Positions 34,259 through 43,781 are shown, counted from the first letter of the stretch. The stretch: DNA of 64,000 nt from Eubacterium_F sp003453515 (GCA_946621195.1 CAMOOH010000001.1:1-64000), one strand, 5' to 3'. The notes: generated from the sequence alone by a model not told the origin. Translations and numbers: made by a program.

Positions 34259-35755
34259 TCAGGGCTCACCCATTATGAGCGCCGCGCGGATCGCTTTTTT
34301 CCATCCCTTTAGCCTGCTCTCCCGCTCATCTTCCTTGATCTGCGGTTCAAATGTACGATCCACACTCAGGTTTGCGATTATCTCGGCTTCATTTTTCCAA
34401 TAGCCCACAGACAGTCCAGCCAGGTATGCCGCTCCTATTGCCGTGCTCTCCAGCATGCGCGGTCTGACGACCTGTGTATCAATGATATCCGCCTGTGCCT
34501 GCATCAAAAAATCGTTGGCACTGGCTCCTCCGTCGACCCTTAGGGAGCTTATCTTTATCCCGGAATCCGCCTCCATTGCCTCCAGGACATCATGCGTCTG
34601 ATAGGCTATGGACTCCAAAGTCGCGCGAACTATATGATACTTGTTGACCCCTCTTGTAAGCCCGACGATGGTTCCCCTTGCGTACTGGTTCCAGTAGGGT
34701 GCACCCAGTCCCGTAAATGCCGGTACCACGTAGCAGCCCTCGGTATCGGGATACTTCATCGCCATGTACTCCGTATCGTCTGCCGCGTCTATCAGACGAA
34801 GCTCATCCCTTAACCACTGTATCGCAGCGCCCGCTATAAAAATAGACCCCTCCAGGGCATAATTTACTTCTCCGTCAACTCCCCACGCGATCGTCGTCAC
34901 AAGACCGTTTTCGGAAAACACGGGCCTGGTACCGGTGTTCATCAGCAAAAAGCAGCCCGTACCGTAGGTATTTTTGGCATCACCCTTTTTGAAACAGGTC
35001 TGTCCGAACAATGCCGCCTGCTGATCTCCCGCTATGCCCGCGATCCTTATACGTCCTCCCAGATACTTCGGATCCGTCCTTCCGTACACCTCGCTCGAGG
35101 GTCTGACCTCGGGCATCATCCTGAGCGGTATATCGAGCTCGCCGAGTATATCCTCATCCCACGTAAGAGAATTGATGTTAAACATCATGGTTCGTGACGC
35201 ATTCGAGTAATCCGTCACATGCACACGTCCTCTTGTCAGCTTCCATATAAGCCATGTGTCGACCGTACCGAAGCACAGCTCTCCTGCCCTTGCCCTGTTT
35301 CTGGCTCCCTCGACGTTATCAAGCAGCCACTTAAGCTTTGTCGCGGAAAAATAGGCGTCTATCACAAGCCCGGTCTTCATACGGATCTCGTCGGTCAGTC
35401 CTCTCTCCCTTAGCCTGTCACAAAACTCGGACGTCCTGCGGCACTGCCACACTATAGCATTGTATATGGGCTCACCTGTTTTTTTATCCCATACTATTGT
35501 CGTCTCTCTCTGATTGGTGATACCGATACCCGCGATGTCGTCCGCGCTTACCCCCGCCTTGGTCATCGCCTCCACGGCTACTCCAAGCATGGTCGACCAT
35601 ATCTCGTCCGGATCGTGCTCGACCCAGCCCGGCTTCGGAAAATACTGGGTAAACTCCTTCTGTGCAAGTGCGACGATGCGTCCGTTTTTATCGAATAAGA
35701 TACATCTGTTGCTGGTCGTCCCCGCATCCAGAGCCATCATATACTTTTTTGCCAT
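34259..35755 (-). CDS. glpK: Glycerol kinase
   Basis: A 498-residue FGGY-family kinase forming glycerol 3-phosphate from glycerol and ATP. It has the N-terminal LDAGTTSNRCILFD, GITNQRETTIVWDK, the two FGGY signatures (around YFSATKLKWLLDNV and GLGAPYWNQYARGTIVGLTRG) and DGGASANDFLMQ. The family's usual length is matched. It lies six bases after the trmN-type gene on the same strand; no glpF or glpD is in the window. Confidence 0.95.
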   Translation of the reverse strand: MAKKYMMALDAGTTSNRCILFDKNGRIVALAQKEFTQYFPKPGWVEHDPDEIWSTMLGVAVEAMTKAGVSADDIAGIGITNQRETTIVWDKKTGEPIYNAIVWQCRRTSEFCDRLRERGLTDEIRMKTGLVIDAYFSATKLKWLLDNVEGARNRARAGELCFGTVDTWLIWKLTRGRVHVTDYSNASRTMMFNINSLTWDEDILGELDIPLRMMPEVRPSSEVYGRTDPKYLGGRIRIAGIAGDQQAALFGQTCFKKGDAKNTYGTGCFLLMNTGTRPVFSENGLVTTIAWGVDGEVNYALEGSIFIAGAAIQWLRDELRLIDAADDTEYMAMKYPDTEGCYVVPAFTGLGAPYWNQYARGTIVGLTRGVNKYHIVRATLESIAYQTHDVLEAMEADSGIKISSLRVDGGASANDFLMQAQADIIDTQVVRPRMLESTAIGAAYLAGLSVGYWKNEAEIIANLSVDRTFEPQIKEDERESRLKGWKKAIRAALIMGEP

Positions 35756-35761
35756 ATCAGA

Positions 35762-36520
35762 TCAGCCTCCGTACAACTCCTTCACCTCATCGGTGTATAT
35801 CCCTTTACCCTCATATATGACAAGCGGCTTCTCGACCACCATCCCTGATCTGGCTCCCCGCACGCCCTCGATGAGCACCATGTTCGGCTCCCTGTCAGCA
35901 TACGGATAGACAAGCCTGAGTCTCTTGGGCTCTGATCCCGCCTCACACATCCTCTGTATGATCTCGGTCAGTCTGAACGGTCTGTGCACCATGAAAAAAT
36001 GTCCCCCGGACACCAAAGCCTTGGTCCCGGCGCGCACGACATCCTCCAGCGTTGCGCATATCTCATGTCTTGCTATCGCCTTGTGATCGGCAGGGTTTAT
36101 CAGTCCTCCCGTCTCGCTTAAGTATGGCGGATTGCACGTGATGACATCCATGGTAGAGGGCTTCACATGCTCCGACAGCTCCCTGATGTCACCGTTTATG
36201 ATGGTTATCCGATCAGACAGGGCATTGTACTCCACGCTCCTTGCCGCCATGTCCGCTATGTCGGACTGCAGCTCGATCCCGGTAAAATGAGCACCCTCGC
36301 TTCTCGCCGACAAAAGCAGGGGTATTACTCCGTTGCCGGTGCACAGATCAAGACATCTGTCTCCCCTGGATATATGCGCAAACGCCGACAAAAGCACTGC
36401 GTCCATCCCAAAGCAGAACCACTCCGGATTCTGTATGATCATCAGACCATCACGCTGCAGATCGTCCAGACGTTCACCCGGTTTTAAATACTCACTCATC
36501 AAGCTTTGACTTTCTTTCAT
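35762..36520 (-). CDS. tRNA1(Val) adenine-N6 methyltransferase-like protein (YabB/TrmN6)
   Basis: A 252-residue Rossmann methyltransferase. The SAM-binding motif is LDLCTGNGVIPLLLS, and the catalytic NPPY is in ITCNPPYLSETGG, which marks exocyclic-amine methylation as in TrmN6 of tRNA1(Val) A37. This is B. subtilis YabB by both sequence type and position next to ricT. Three starts are possible (GTG 36523, ATG 36520, ATG 36499), none with a strong ribosome binding site; it overlaps the ricT end by 29 bases from 36520, so translational coupling is likely. Confidence 0.85.
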   Translation of the reverse strand: MKESQSLMSEYLKPGERLDDLQRDGLMIIQNPEWFCFGMDAVLLSAFAHISRGDRCLDLCTGNGVIPLLLSARSEGAHFTGIELQSDIADMAARSVEYNALSDRITIINGDIRELSEHVKPSTMDVITCNPPYLSETGGLINPADHKAIARHEICATLEDVVRAGTKALVSGGHFFMVHRPFRLTEIIQRMCEAGSEPKRLRLVYPYADREPNMVLIEGVRGARSGMVVEKPLVIYEGKGIYTDEVKELYGG

Positions 36521-37403
36521 CACGATCCATCTGCTCGAGTTTTTCTATCTCCTTGTCATGCTTGTCCTTTATCTGCTCTCTGGGACCTCTGTGCTTAAAG
36601 CTCAGCTCCTTCACATCGTACTCTCTTATCTCACGCTCATCATTGTCCATATCGACTATCACGCGGACTCTCTGCTTGAGCACGCCCACGCTTGCGACCT
36701 CGCCCTTGAGCCCCTCGGGAGTCCTCACCCTCTCACCAACATTGGGAAGATGCGAGTTCAGCTCCTCATACGCCAGCTCCTCATTTTTAAGACAACACAT
36801 AAGTCTTCCGCACACACCTGATATCTTGCTGGGGTTGAGCGAGAGCGACTGCTCCTTTGCCATCTTGATGGAGACGGGCGCAAACTCGGAAAGATAGCTG
36901 TTGCAGCAAAGCTCCCTGCCGCAGATGCCGATACCGCCGCATATCTTGGTCTCATCGCGGACACCTATCTGGCGAAGCTCTATCCTCGTCCTGAACACTC
37001 CCGCAAGATCCTTTACAAGCTCCCTGAAGTCGACTCTTCCGTCTGCCGTAAAGTAAAACAACAGCTTGTTGCGGTCAAAGGTATACTCCGCTCCGATCAG
37101 CTTCATCTCCAGACCGTGTCTTGCTATCTTGGTCTTGCATATATCGAAGGCTTCCTTCTCCTTCTCCCGGTTTTCCTTTTCCTTTTCCTTGTCATTTTCA
37201 TTGGCGATGCGGATTATCTTCTTTACAGTGTCCTTAAGCTTTTCCTCTTCCATTTCGGTATTGGGAAGAATGACGGTTCCCATCTCGGTACCCTTGGCAG
37301 TACTTACTATGACATGTTCACCTCTTGCCAGCTCCTTACCCGCAGGATCAAAATAATAGACCTTACCCGCCTGTCTGAACCTGACACCTACAACAGTTTT
37401 CAT
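36492..37403 (-). CDS. ricT: PSP1-domain regulatory protein RicT (YaaT)
   Basis: A 303-residue PSP1 protein. The N-terminal MKTVVGVRFRQAGKVYYFDP, a charged coiled-coil insert (EKEKENREKEKEAFD), and the cysteine-rich core ICGGIGICGRELCCNSYL and GVCGRLMCCLKNEE match RicT. In Bacillus RicT works with RicA and RicF as an Fe-S complex that modulates RNase Y and phosphorelay activity. Position between holB and the YabB-type methyltransferase is the conserved Firmicutes order, but the initiation regulator yabA is missing here. Confidence 0.92.
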   Translation of the reverse strand: MKTVVGVRFRQAGKVYYFDPAGKELARGEHVIVSTAKGTEMGTVILPNTEMEEEKLKDTVKKIIRIANENDKEKEKENREKEKEAFDICKTKIARHGLEMKLIGAEYTFDRNKLLFYFTADGRVDFRELVKDLAGVFRTRIELRQIGVRDETKICGGIGICGRELCCNSYLSEFAPVSIKMAKEQSLSLNPSKISGVCGRLMCCLKNEELAYEELNSHLPNVGERVRTPEGLKGEVASVGVLKQRVRVIVDMDNDEREIREYDVKELSFKHRGPREQIKDKHDKEIEKLEQMDRDERKSKLDE

Positions 37404-37430
37404 CCGTAGTTCCTCTCTGAATTTATTTCA

Positions 37431-38423
37431 TTATTCCTTCATGGTGGCAAACATAAGCTCCATTGTCACCTCAACATTTACATTTGCCTTTATCCTGACC
37501 TTTGCCTTGTCAAATCCCTGTATGATCTCCTCGATCTTCTCATAGGATCTGTGCTGCGCCTCATAGGCTATTGCCTGTGACTCATTCTGAAAAATGAGCT
37601 GGTTGATGTTTTTCGTTGCCTTAAAAATGAGCACATCCCTGTACCACAGCATCATCAGGTCTATGTAGTCCCTCAGCTCCTCCTTCTTGGCTCCGAGACT
37701 CATCGCTGACTCGACCATATCGACCACATCAAGCCTGTCAACATTTTTGAGTACCTCCAGGATCTTATTTTTCCGGGAGACAAACTCATCCGAGGCATCG
37801 GCATACCTGATCGCCTTGCCTATGTTGCCCTGCGCGAAGGCGGCGCTCTCCTTTGCTATATAATCGGGCGTCTGGCACTGCGTGATCAAAAACTCCTCTA
37901 CAGTCCCGGTGCTCAGCGGATGGAACTCCATCACAAGACATCTGGAGAGCACAGTCGGCAAAAGCTCTGATATATTGCTTGTCAAAAGGATGAACACCGC
38001 GTACTCGGGCGGCTCCTCCAACGTTTTTAAAAGAGCGTTCTGCGACTCCTCCCTGAGTCTCTCCGCTTCAGGAATGATATATACCTTATACGGGGCTGAG
38101 TAGGGGCGGATATCCACAGTTCCGATGACCTGCTCCCTTATCTCATCCACGCCGTAATCCGTCTTGGCGCGCGTGACCCATATCACATCAGGTGAGCTCA
38201 TGGACTCGACCTGCCTGCACGATATACACTCCTTGCAGGGCTTGTCGTGACCGTGCGAGTCCTGACACAGAAGACCGGCGGCAAAGGTCTTTGCCATCGT
38301 CTCCTTGCCCACTCCGACATCTCCGTCAAAGATATATGCGTGGAAAGGATTCTTCTTTTTGATCGCCTCTTCAAGATGAGACTTTATCTCTTCATGTCCG
38401 ACTATCTCTGAAAATGCAAACAT
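37431..38423 (-). CDS. holB: DNA polymerase III subunit delta'
   Basis: A 330-residue clamp-loader subunit. It has a degenerate P-loop GDVGVGKETMAK, a zinc-binding cysteine cluster CQDSHGHDKPCKECISC, ALLKTLEEPPEYAVFILLT (sensor region) and the SRC motif in VLSRCLVMEFHP. It acts in the clamp loader that places the beta sliding clamp on primed DNA. GGGAG five bases before the ATG supports the start. Confidence 0.92.
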   Translation of the reverse strand: MFAFSEIVGHEEIKSHLEEAIKKKNPFHAYIFDGDVGVGKETMAKTFAAGLLCQDSHGHDKPCKECISCRQVESMSSPDVIWVTRAKTDYGVDEIREQVIGTVDIRPYSAPYKVYIIPEAERLREESQNALLKTLEEPPEYAVFILLTSNISELLPTVLSRCLVMEFHPLSTGTVEEFLITQCQTPDYIAKESAAFAQGNIGKAIRYADASDEFVSRKNKILEVLKNVDRLDVVDMVESAMSLGAKKEELRDYIDLMMLWYRDVLIFKATKNINQLIFQNESQAIAYEAQHRSYEKIEEIIQGFDKAKVRIKANVNVEVTMELMFATMKE

Positions 38424-38436
38424 AGTCTCTCCCTTC

Positions 38437-38880
38437 TTAAGTAACTATATCCAACAATAGTCCTCTGATCTCGTCAACCTTGTCAAGTATGGCTATGGCA
38501 TCCTTCTCATCCTTTATCAGCTCACCTGCCAACTCATCCAGCGCGGCATCCACCCTCTTTATCATACCGTATACTCTGTGGCGGCCTCTCCTGTCCAGGA
38601 AATTCTCCCTGGAAAACTTGTGCGACCTGTTCACAACCTCGTTCAAAAACTCCTTGATCAGAGCTCTGTAATGCTTCATGTCGCGTATGTCCATGCGCTT
38701 TCCGAGCTTCTTGCCCTGCTGGGTTATCTCCTTCATCATCCCCTCAAGGCGCTCCGCCAGACCGTCCTCCTCGATCTTGCTCATGAGAGTAAAGCGGAAC
38801 TCATCATCCGAGGTTCTTGCCTGTCTTGCCTCCGTCGTCTGATTAATCTGCTGTGTGGCATCTATGCGGATCTGTTCCAT
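38437..38880 (-). CDS. yaaR: YaaR family (DUF327) protein
   Basis: A 147-residue, almost all-helical protein of the YaaR/DUF327 family, recognised by TEARQARTSDDEFRFTLM and GMMKEITQQGKKLGKRMDI and by its place directly before holB. No biochemical function is established. GGAGGTGAGG precedes the ATG. Confidence 0.85.
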   Translation of the reverse strand: MEQIRIDATQQINQTTEARQARTSDDEFRFTLMSKIEEDGLAERLEGMMKEITQQGKKLGKRMDIRDMKHYRALIKEFLNEVVNRSHKFSRENFLDRRGRHRVYGMIKRVDAALDELAGELIKDEKDAIAILDKVDEIRGLLLDIVT

Positions 38881-38925
38881 AGCCTCACCTCCCGGTGCAT
38901 TTCATACCCATATGATAACACATTT

Positions 38926-39510
38926 TTACAAATACTGCAACATCATCTGTTCTATATTGGCAAGCGCTTTTTCCAGATCATCGTTTACGATGGCGTGATC
39001 GATCCCCGCGGATACCAACTTTTCCTCGGAAAAATCCTGTTCATCGGCAAGAAACCTCCTGCAGACCTCGGCAACACAGGGCTTCTTCTCCTTCCTCTCG
39101 CGGTTTAGCGCCCGCTCTATCCTCACCATGTCATCTACCTCTATGTATATCGGTATGACCTTGTCCTTGCCAAAGTAGTCCCTTACCCCCTCATAACCCT
39201 CGAGGGTAGTTATCATGATGTGATTCTCCTCGCCCGTGAGCTGGTCATCATCGACCGTAAAATAATACCAATCGCCTCTCACCGTGTGGTAGCAGCGCGA
39301 CTCGATGACCCTGCCCTCTCCTTCAAGCGAGCGCATGGTCTCCTCGTCCACAAAGTGATACTCCTCCCCATCTCTCTCGCCCTCGCGTATGGGTCTCGTA
39401 GTATATGGGATCACGGGAGATATCTCAGGGTGATCACGCAGCAGGCGGGCATAGATCGTGTCCTTGCCCGTCGCACTTTTTCCCATTACTATAAAAATCC
39501 TGCCCTTCAA
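38926..39510 (-). CDS. Guanylate-kinase-like nucleotide kinase
   Basis: A 194-residue P-loop kinase. MGKSATGKDTIYARLL is the P-loop (the GMP kinase consensus is SGxGKST), and TTRPIREGERDGEEYHFVDEE is the guanylate-kinase GMP-binding signature, followed by ERALNRERKEKK lid residues. The reading frame extends to 39636 inside the next gene; TTG 39510 with AAGGTGAT in front gives a normal guanylate-kinase length. In Bacillus this position, between yaaO and yaaR, is held by thymidylate kinase tmk. The sequence is of the Gmk type, so the true substrate (GMP or another NMP) is open. Confidence 0.75.
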   Translation of the reverse strand: MKGRIFIVMGKSATGKDTIYARLLRDHPEISPVIPYTTRPIREGERDGEEYHFVDEETMRSLEGEGRVIESRCYHTVRGDWYYFTVDDDQLTGEENHIMITTLEGYEGVRDYFGKDKVIPIYIEVDDMVRIERALNRERKEKKPCVAEVCRRFLADEQDFSEEKLVSAGIDHAIVNDDLEKALANIEQMMLQYL

Positions 39511-39617
39511 CTCATCACCTTCCCAAGCAAATACGACCGTTTCCGATCCGGTGTCAACTCCGAGCGGCGGCGACATCAGCCGCACGACCGGCTTTATGCA
39601 TCCTCCGCACGACCTGC

Positions 39618-40748
39618 CTACAGCGACATCAGCCACGCGGCAACTCTCTCGAGATGCGCCGCCTCATCGGCAGGCGATGTCATGAGTATCAGTCTCGTAT
39701 CCTCGACTCTTTCCGGCTCTATGCCGTAGCTTCTAAGAGACGCTTCAAGCTCCGCGCCGTCTCCGCACACTACTATCTTCGAGGGATCCCTGTTTTCGGG
39801 TCCCAGAACGATTCCTCTTCTTTTTCTTCCCCTTCTCTTCTCATCCACCTTATCGACCGCGTCATATATCTTTTTCAAACGGTCGTCATACAGCTTAAAG
39901 TGCTTTGTCCCCTCGCACTCCTGCCACTCCATGCACTGATCCATGGACGACATCAGGACATACGACGGCGAGCTGGTTATGAACACATCATGCCACTTCA
40001 TCACCGTGTCGTCACTGACACGCTCCGTACAGCGGTGAAGCACCGAGGTCTGTGTCAGCGCAGGTAGAGTTTTGTGAAGGCTCTCTATCACGAGATCAGC
40101 TCCGAGCGCACAGGGGCTCTCAGGCCAATCAAGCTTTGTTCCATCGGTCCTTGCGGCAAGCCTTAAATGAGCTCCGTGGGCAGCATCAACTATCAATATC
40201 GCACCATAGGGATGCACCACATCCGCGATCCCCCGTATGTCGCTTACGACTCCCTCATAGGTCGGCGAGGTGATAACTATGGCTGCGGGCGGACGCCCTG
40301 CCGAGGTGAGGTGTCTGAACATCTCCTGCACATCCGAAGGTCTTATCGGTCCCGGGATCTGTGAGACATGGTCAAAGTCGGGTCTTACCACCCTGACGCT
40401 TTTCAGCCCCAGAAGCTCCTCCGAATTTGTCACCGAGCGGTGTGAATTGGCATCGATCACGATCACGTCAGAGCGCCTTGTAGACGACGCTATCGCTATC
40501 ATGTTCGCCGAGGTCGAGCCGTTGACGCACAGATATGTATCCCTGGTGTCATAAAAATCGCGAAACCTGTTCATCAGCCGCCTTATCTCACCCGTGGGAT
40601 GATGCAGATCATCCATCCCCTCCACCTCGGTGATATCGATGGAATACGGATTGTCCATGACAAAGGCGGGATTTCTCTTGTGTCCCGGCATATGCATCGG
40701 CACTATACCGCGGCTTACATATCTTCGCAGCGAGTCGTAAAGTCCCAT
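39618..40748 (-). CDS. Short Orn/Lys/Arg decarboxylase-family PLP enzyme (YaaO-like)
   Basis: A 376-residue fold-type I PLP enzyme: HMPGHKRNPAF at the N-terminus, VNGSTSANMIAI, DAAHGAHLRLA with the PLP-binding Asp, and SLHKTLPALTQTSVLH with the Schiff-base Lys. YaaO/SpeA enzymes are about 480 residues; this one is shorter at the C-terminus, where the small domain used for substrate binding is reduced. An arginine or lysine decarboxylase activity is possible but not assured. GGAGG precedes the ATG. The next gene is the guanylate-kinase-like gene, as yaaO precedes tmk in Bacillus. Confidence 0.85.
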   Translation of the reverse strand: MGLYDSLRRYVSRGIVPMHMPGHKRNPAFVMDNPYSIDITEVEGMDDLHHPTGEIRRLMNRFRDFYDTRDTYLCVNGSTSANMIAIASSTRRSDVIVIDANSHRSVTNSEELLGLKSVRVVRPDFDHVSQIPGPIRPSDVQEMFRHLTSAGRPPAAIVITSPTYEGVVSDIRGIADVVHPYGAILIVDAAHGAHLRLAARTDGTKLDWPESPCALGADLVIESLHKTLPALTQTSVLHRCTERVSDDTVMKWHDVFITSSPSYVLMSSMDQCMEWQECEGTKHFKLYDDRLKKIYDAVDKVDEKRRGRKRRGIVLGPENRDPSKIVVCGDGAELEASLRSYGIEPERVEDTRLILMTSPADEAAHLERVAAWLMSL

Positions 40749-40759
40749 TCGCGACCTCC

Positions 40760-42127
40760 CTAAGCTTTAGCCTGATCTCCCTTATCCTTAAACTTCTCCC
40801 TTATCTGCTTTCTCACGTGCAGATACAGGAAAAATGCAAATAATCCCGTCAGCACCCATGCCGAAGAATCAGCAGCTGCTGCGAGCAGGTACGACCCGAG
40901 CAGTATGGACAGTCCCGCCGTGGTGAGCCTTGCCACAAGCTCCACTACACCCAGCGATATCGCGAGCATCCCCCTGCCGCAGCCCTGGATCGTATTTCTG
41001 TAGACAAATATCATACTAAGTGTGATATACGTCGCAACGCACATATAAAAATAGGGCTTTGCCCACGGCATGTACGGCGCTATATCCACTCCCGAATCAA
41101 AAAATATACTCATGAGCACAGGCAGAAGCGGTATGCCCACGACACCGACGATCACGCAATACACAACGCTTATCTTCATCGCATCCTTGGTTCCCTGATG
41201 TATCCTCTCCACATCCGCCTTGCCGTAGTTTTGCCCTGCGTAGGATGCACAGGTCTGCCCTATCGCCATCATGCCCTGCGTGAGCAGTCCTCCGACCTTG
41301 CTCGCCGCGGTAAACCCGGTCACCGCGACCGAACCGAACTGATTGACAGCAGTCTGCATGACCATGGTCCCCGATGCGGTGATACCAAACTGCAGCCCCA
41401 TCGGTATACCTATGTAGAGCTGCTGCCTTATATAATTTTTCTTGGGTCTCCAATGCCTTTTTTCCGGTCTCAGCACATCAGCCCTTTTGTAAATATATAT
41501 AATACAAAAAACCGCCGAAAACGCCTGAGAGAGATTGGTCGCCCATGCCGCCCCTGCCACGCCCATCTTCATAACAAGTATGAACAAAAGGTCGAGCGCT
41601 ATATTGAGCGTCGCCGATATGACAAGCGCTACCAGCGGTATCCGGCTGTTGCCTATGGCTCTTAAAAATGCCGAAAAAAGATTGAAAAAAACTATTGAAA
41701 AAATACCCTTACATATGGTCGTTATATATGTGTAAGCATCATCGTATATATCCGCCGGCGTATTCATCAGATGCAGCAGCGGATGCATGACCAAAAGTGT
41801 AAGGATCGTCATAAAGCTAAGTATCACCACCGATAAAAATATACCGTTTGTAAATGAGAACCTCGTACCGTCCTCATCACCCGCTCCGTACCTCTGGCTT
41901 GTGAGCACGGTAAAGCCCGTTGCCATACCGTTGCAAAGTCCTATCACAAGAAAAAATATGGTACCCGTCGAGCCTACCGCTGCAAGCGCACCGCTCCCCA
42001 CGTAGCGGCCGACTATGATCGTATCGACCATATTATACAGCTGCTGGAAAATATTACCAAACAAAAGAGGGATCATAAACCGCAGCATCAAGGTCAGCGG
42101 GCGTCCCTCAGTCATTCGTGTATCCAT
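40760..42127 (-). CDS. MATE-family multidrug efflux transporter
   Basis: A 455-residue protein with 12 predicted membrane helices in two MATE repeats: MIPLLFGNIFQQLYNMVDT at the start, GALAAVGSTGTIFFLVIGL, and the second-half counterpart MVMQTAVNQFGSVAVTGFTA. It exports cationic compounds using Na+ or H+ gradients. ATG 42127 has GGGG eight bases before it; the GTG at 42136 touches that site and is rejected. Confidence 0.93.
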   Translation of the reverse strand: MDTRMTEGRPLTLMLRFMIPLLFGNIFQQLYNMVDTIIVGRYVGSGALAAVGSTGTIFFLVIGLCNGMATGFTVLTSQRYGAGDEDGTRFSFTNGIFLSVVILSFMTILTLLVMHPLLHLMNTPADIYDDAYTYITTICKGIFSIVFFNLFSAFLRAIGNSRIPLVALVISATLNIALDLLFILVMKMGVAGAAWATNLSQAFSAVFCIIYIYKRADVLRPEKRHWRPKKNYIRQQLYIGIPMGLQFGITASGTMVMQTAVNQFGSVAVTGFTAASKVGGLLTQGMMAIGQTCASYAGQNYGKADVERIHQGTKDAMKISVVYCVIVGVVGIPLLPVLMSIFFDSGVDIAPYMPWAKPYFYMCVATYITLSMIFVYRNTIQGCGRGMLAISLGVVELVARLTTAGLSILLGSYLLAAAADSSAWVLTGLFAFFLYLHVRKQIREKFKDKGDQAKA

Positions 42128-42158
42128 ATTCCACACCCCTTCATAAGCTATAGGTATA

Positions 42159-43040
42159 TCACTTCAGATCCGAGTATATCTTATGACACGCCAGGCAAAC
42201 AATTGTCATATACAGAATATCCAAAACTATAACTACAGGCGCCGCTCCCGTAAAGAATCCCATCTGAAGTAAAAACAGTGGAAGATATGCCAATATCTGA
42301 AGTATGATCGCCAACGGTACCATAAGTCTTCTGTAAATAACAAACGGAGGCGTCGCGGCGGGATCATTTTTCATCCTCTTCAACGTCTCTGCGGGAAGTA
42401 TATCCTTTGGCTCATGCAGCCCGGTATATATAAATACTCCGAGCGCTATGTGCATACACATGGCAGCTACCTGGGATACTCCGTCAAGGATTATCCTGTA
42501 CACGGGCTCCGCTGCCTGAAGAGCTATCACCGACGCCTGTGAGGCACGCTGAGCCGTATCGGTTATGCTGCTCAAATATGCCTCGATGCCGGAGCCGTTT
42601 ACGGTATAGGCTATGGCGAGATAGGTTATCGCCGAAACCCCTCCGTATATGAAGCAATACAGTCCCGACTTACCCAGCACCATGAAAAACATGTTCTCCT
42701 TCTCGATGCGGTCTCCCATGGTATATCTTAGCGCGATATACGTGGAAAACTGTATCAGAAAGCCGTTTACTACCGCAGCATAGAGTGCCGCGTATACCGG
42801 GTGTACATTCGAGTCAAACAGCCCCTGTAGTCCGAGCAGCACGAGAAAGAACATATCGACCACGGTGCGCCCGACAACTATAAGCAAAAGAGACACACCT
42901 GTCCCGATAAAATATGAGGACAGCTTTGCCTTCTTTGACATAAAATAAAATACAAAAAACAATATGGGTGTAAGTATGCAAAGCACCACCGTGGTCCACA
43001 GTCCCGCTATCGCGGAATCCGGAAATATCACCTGTTCCAT
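42159..43040 (-). CDS. Multi-pass membrane protein of unknown function
   Basis: A 293-residue protein with about seven to eight hydrophobic helices and a basic cytoplasmic loop (ETLKRMKNDPAATPP). It has some resemblance in plan to YhfC-family membrane proteins, but I cannot see a metalloprotease-type motif, so I leave it unnamed. It starts four bases after the zinc-ribbon protein gene with GGTGGAG upstream, and probably works with it. Confidence 0.7.
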   Translation of the reverse strand: MEQVIFPDSAIAGLWTTVVLCILTPILFFVFYFMSKKAKLSSYFIGTGVSLLLIVVGRTVVDMFFLVLLGLQGLFDSNVHPVYAALYAAVVNGFLIQFSTYIALRYTMGDRIEKENMFFMVLGKSGLYCFIYGGVSAITYLAIAYTVNGSGIEAYLSSITDTAQRASQASVIALQAAEPVYRIILDGVSQVAAMCMHIALGVFIYTGLHEPKDILPAETLKRMKNDPAATPPFVIYRRLMVPLAIILQILAYLPLFLLQMGFFTGAAPVVIVLDILYMTIVCLACHKIYSDLK

Positions 43041-43043
43041 ATA

Positions 43044-43658
43044 TCAACTCCACCAATTGTAATCCGAGCCGTAGTTGCTCCACTGATCTATATTTTTAAA
43101 ATAATCCTGAAGTCTTCCCTCTCTGAAAGCCTCCATAAATCCGACAAACGCGCCTGAAGCCATAAATATGATAACGCTGAGTACGGATATCACTATGCCG
43201 ACTATACCAAGCACTATACCCGCAGTTGCCATGCCGGGATTGTTCTCCTTTTTCTTGGAGCTCATACCGACACATATGGCAGCTATACCGCAGCCTACTC
43301 CGAGAAGACACGTGCAGCAGCACACGACTGATACTATACCGAGTATAAGCGATATCACCGCATTTGGAGCGCTCTTGGTCACTGACGGCTTATACTGCTG
43401 TTGATAGTATCCCTGCTGAGGCTGATCCTGATACTGTCCTGCCTGATTCTCTGCCGCGCCGTTTGGCTGTGGCTGAGGCTCTGCCTGCATATCGGGCTGT
43501 GCCTGCTCCTGTCCAGCAACAGCAGACTCGGCATTTTCGACAGCCTGCTTGATCTCCTCGTTTTCTCTTATGACCTCCTCGGGCACTATCGGCAGTCCGC
43601 AACTCCTGCAAAACTTTGCCCCTTCTTCATTCTCTGCTCCGCAGCTTTTGCAAAACAT
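43044..43658 (-). CDS. Zinc-ribbon membrane protein with DUF4190-like region
   Basis: A 204-residue protein. An N-terminal zinc ribbon FCKSCGAENEEGAKFCRSCG (two CxxC pairs) is followed by a Gln/Pro/Glu-rich linker with YQDQPQQGYYQQQY. Two membrane helices with ISLILGIVSVVCCCTCLLGVG and GIVLGIVGIVISVLSVIIF then follow, as in DUF4190. ATG 43658 has GGAGGT six bases before it. Function unknown. Confidence 0.8.
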   Translation of the reverse strand: MFCKSCGAENEEGAKFCRSCGLPIVPEEVIRENEEIKQAVENAESAVAGQEQAQPDMQAEPQPQPNGAAENQAGQYQDQPQQGYYQQQYKPSVTKSAPNAVISLILGIVSVVCCCTCLLGVGCGIAAICVGMSSKKKENNPGMATAGIVLGIVGIVISVLSVIIFMASGAFVGFMEAFREGRLQDYFKNIDQWSNYGSDYNWWS

Positions 43659-43714
43659 ATACATACCTCCATCTGTTTTATTACATCTGTTTACAGCTTC
43701 CTCTTATATGAAAG

Positions 43715-43731
43715 CACTGATATCATCAGTG
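43715..43731. terminator. Weak hairpin after the amino-acid ABC operon
   Basis: CACTGAT-ATC-ATCAGTG, a 7-base stem. T-runs are short on both sides (TTTT on plus, CTTT on minus). It lies about 40 bases beyond the ATPase stop and may end the operon. Confidence 0.35.
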
Positions 43732-43743
43732 TTTTCTGCCTTT

Positions 43744-43781
43744 GATCTCTTACAATACCTTCGATCTCTTACAGCACCTTT
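43744..43781. repeat. 19-base tandem duplication across the ABC ATPase stop codon
   Basis: Two adjacent 19-base units (43744-43762 and 43763-43781) are identical at 16 of 19 positions. The second contains the last codons and TAA stop of the ATPase gene, and the first repeats them beyond the stop. Confidence 0.7.

Noticed and set aside
42159..43040. YhfC intramembrane protease assignment
   Set aside because: The helix count fits, but no metal-binding or Glu-rich motif of that family is visible.
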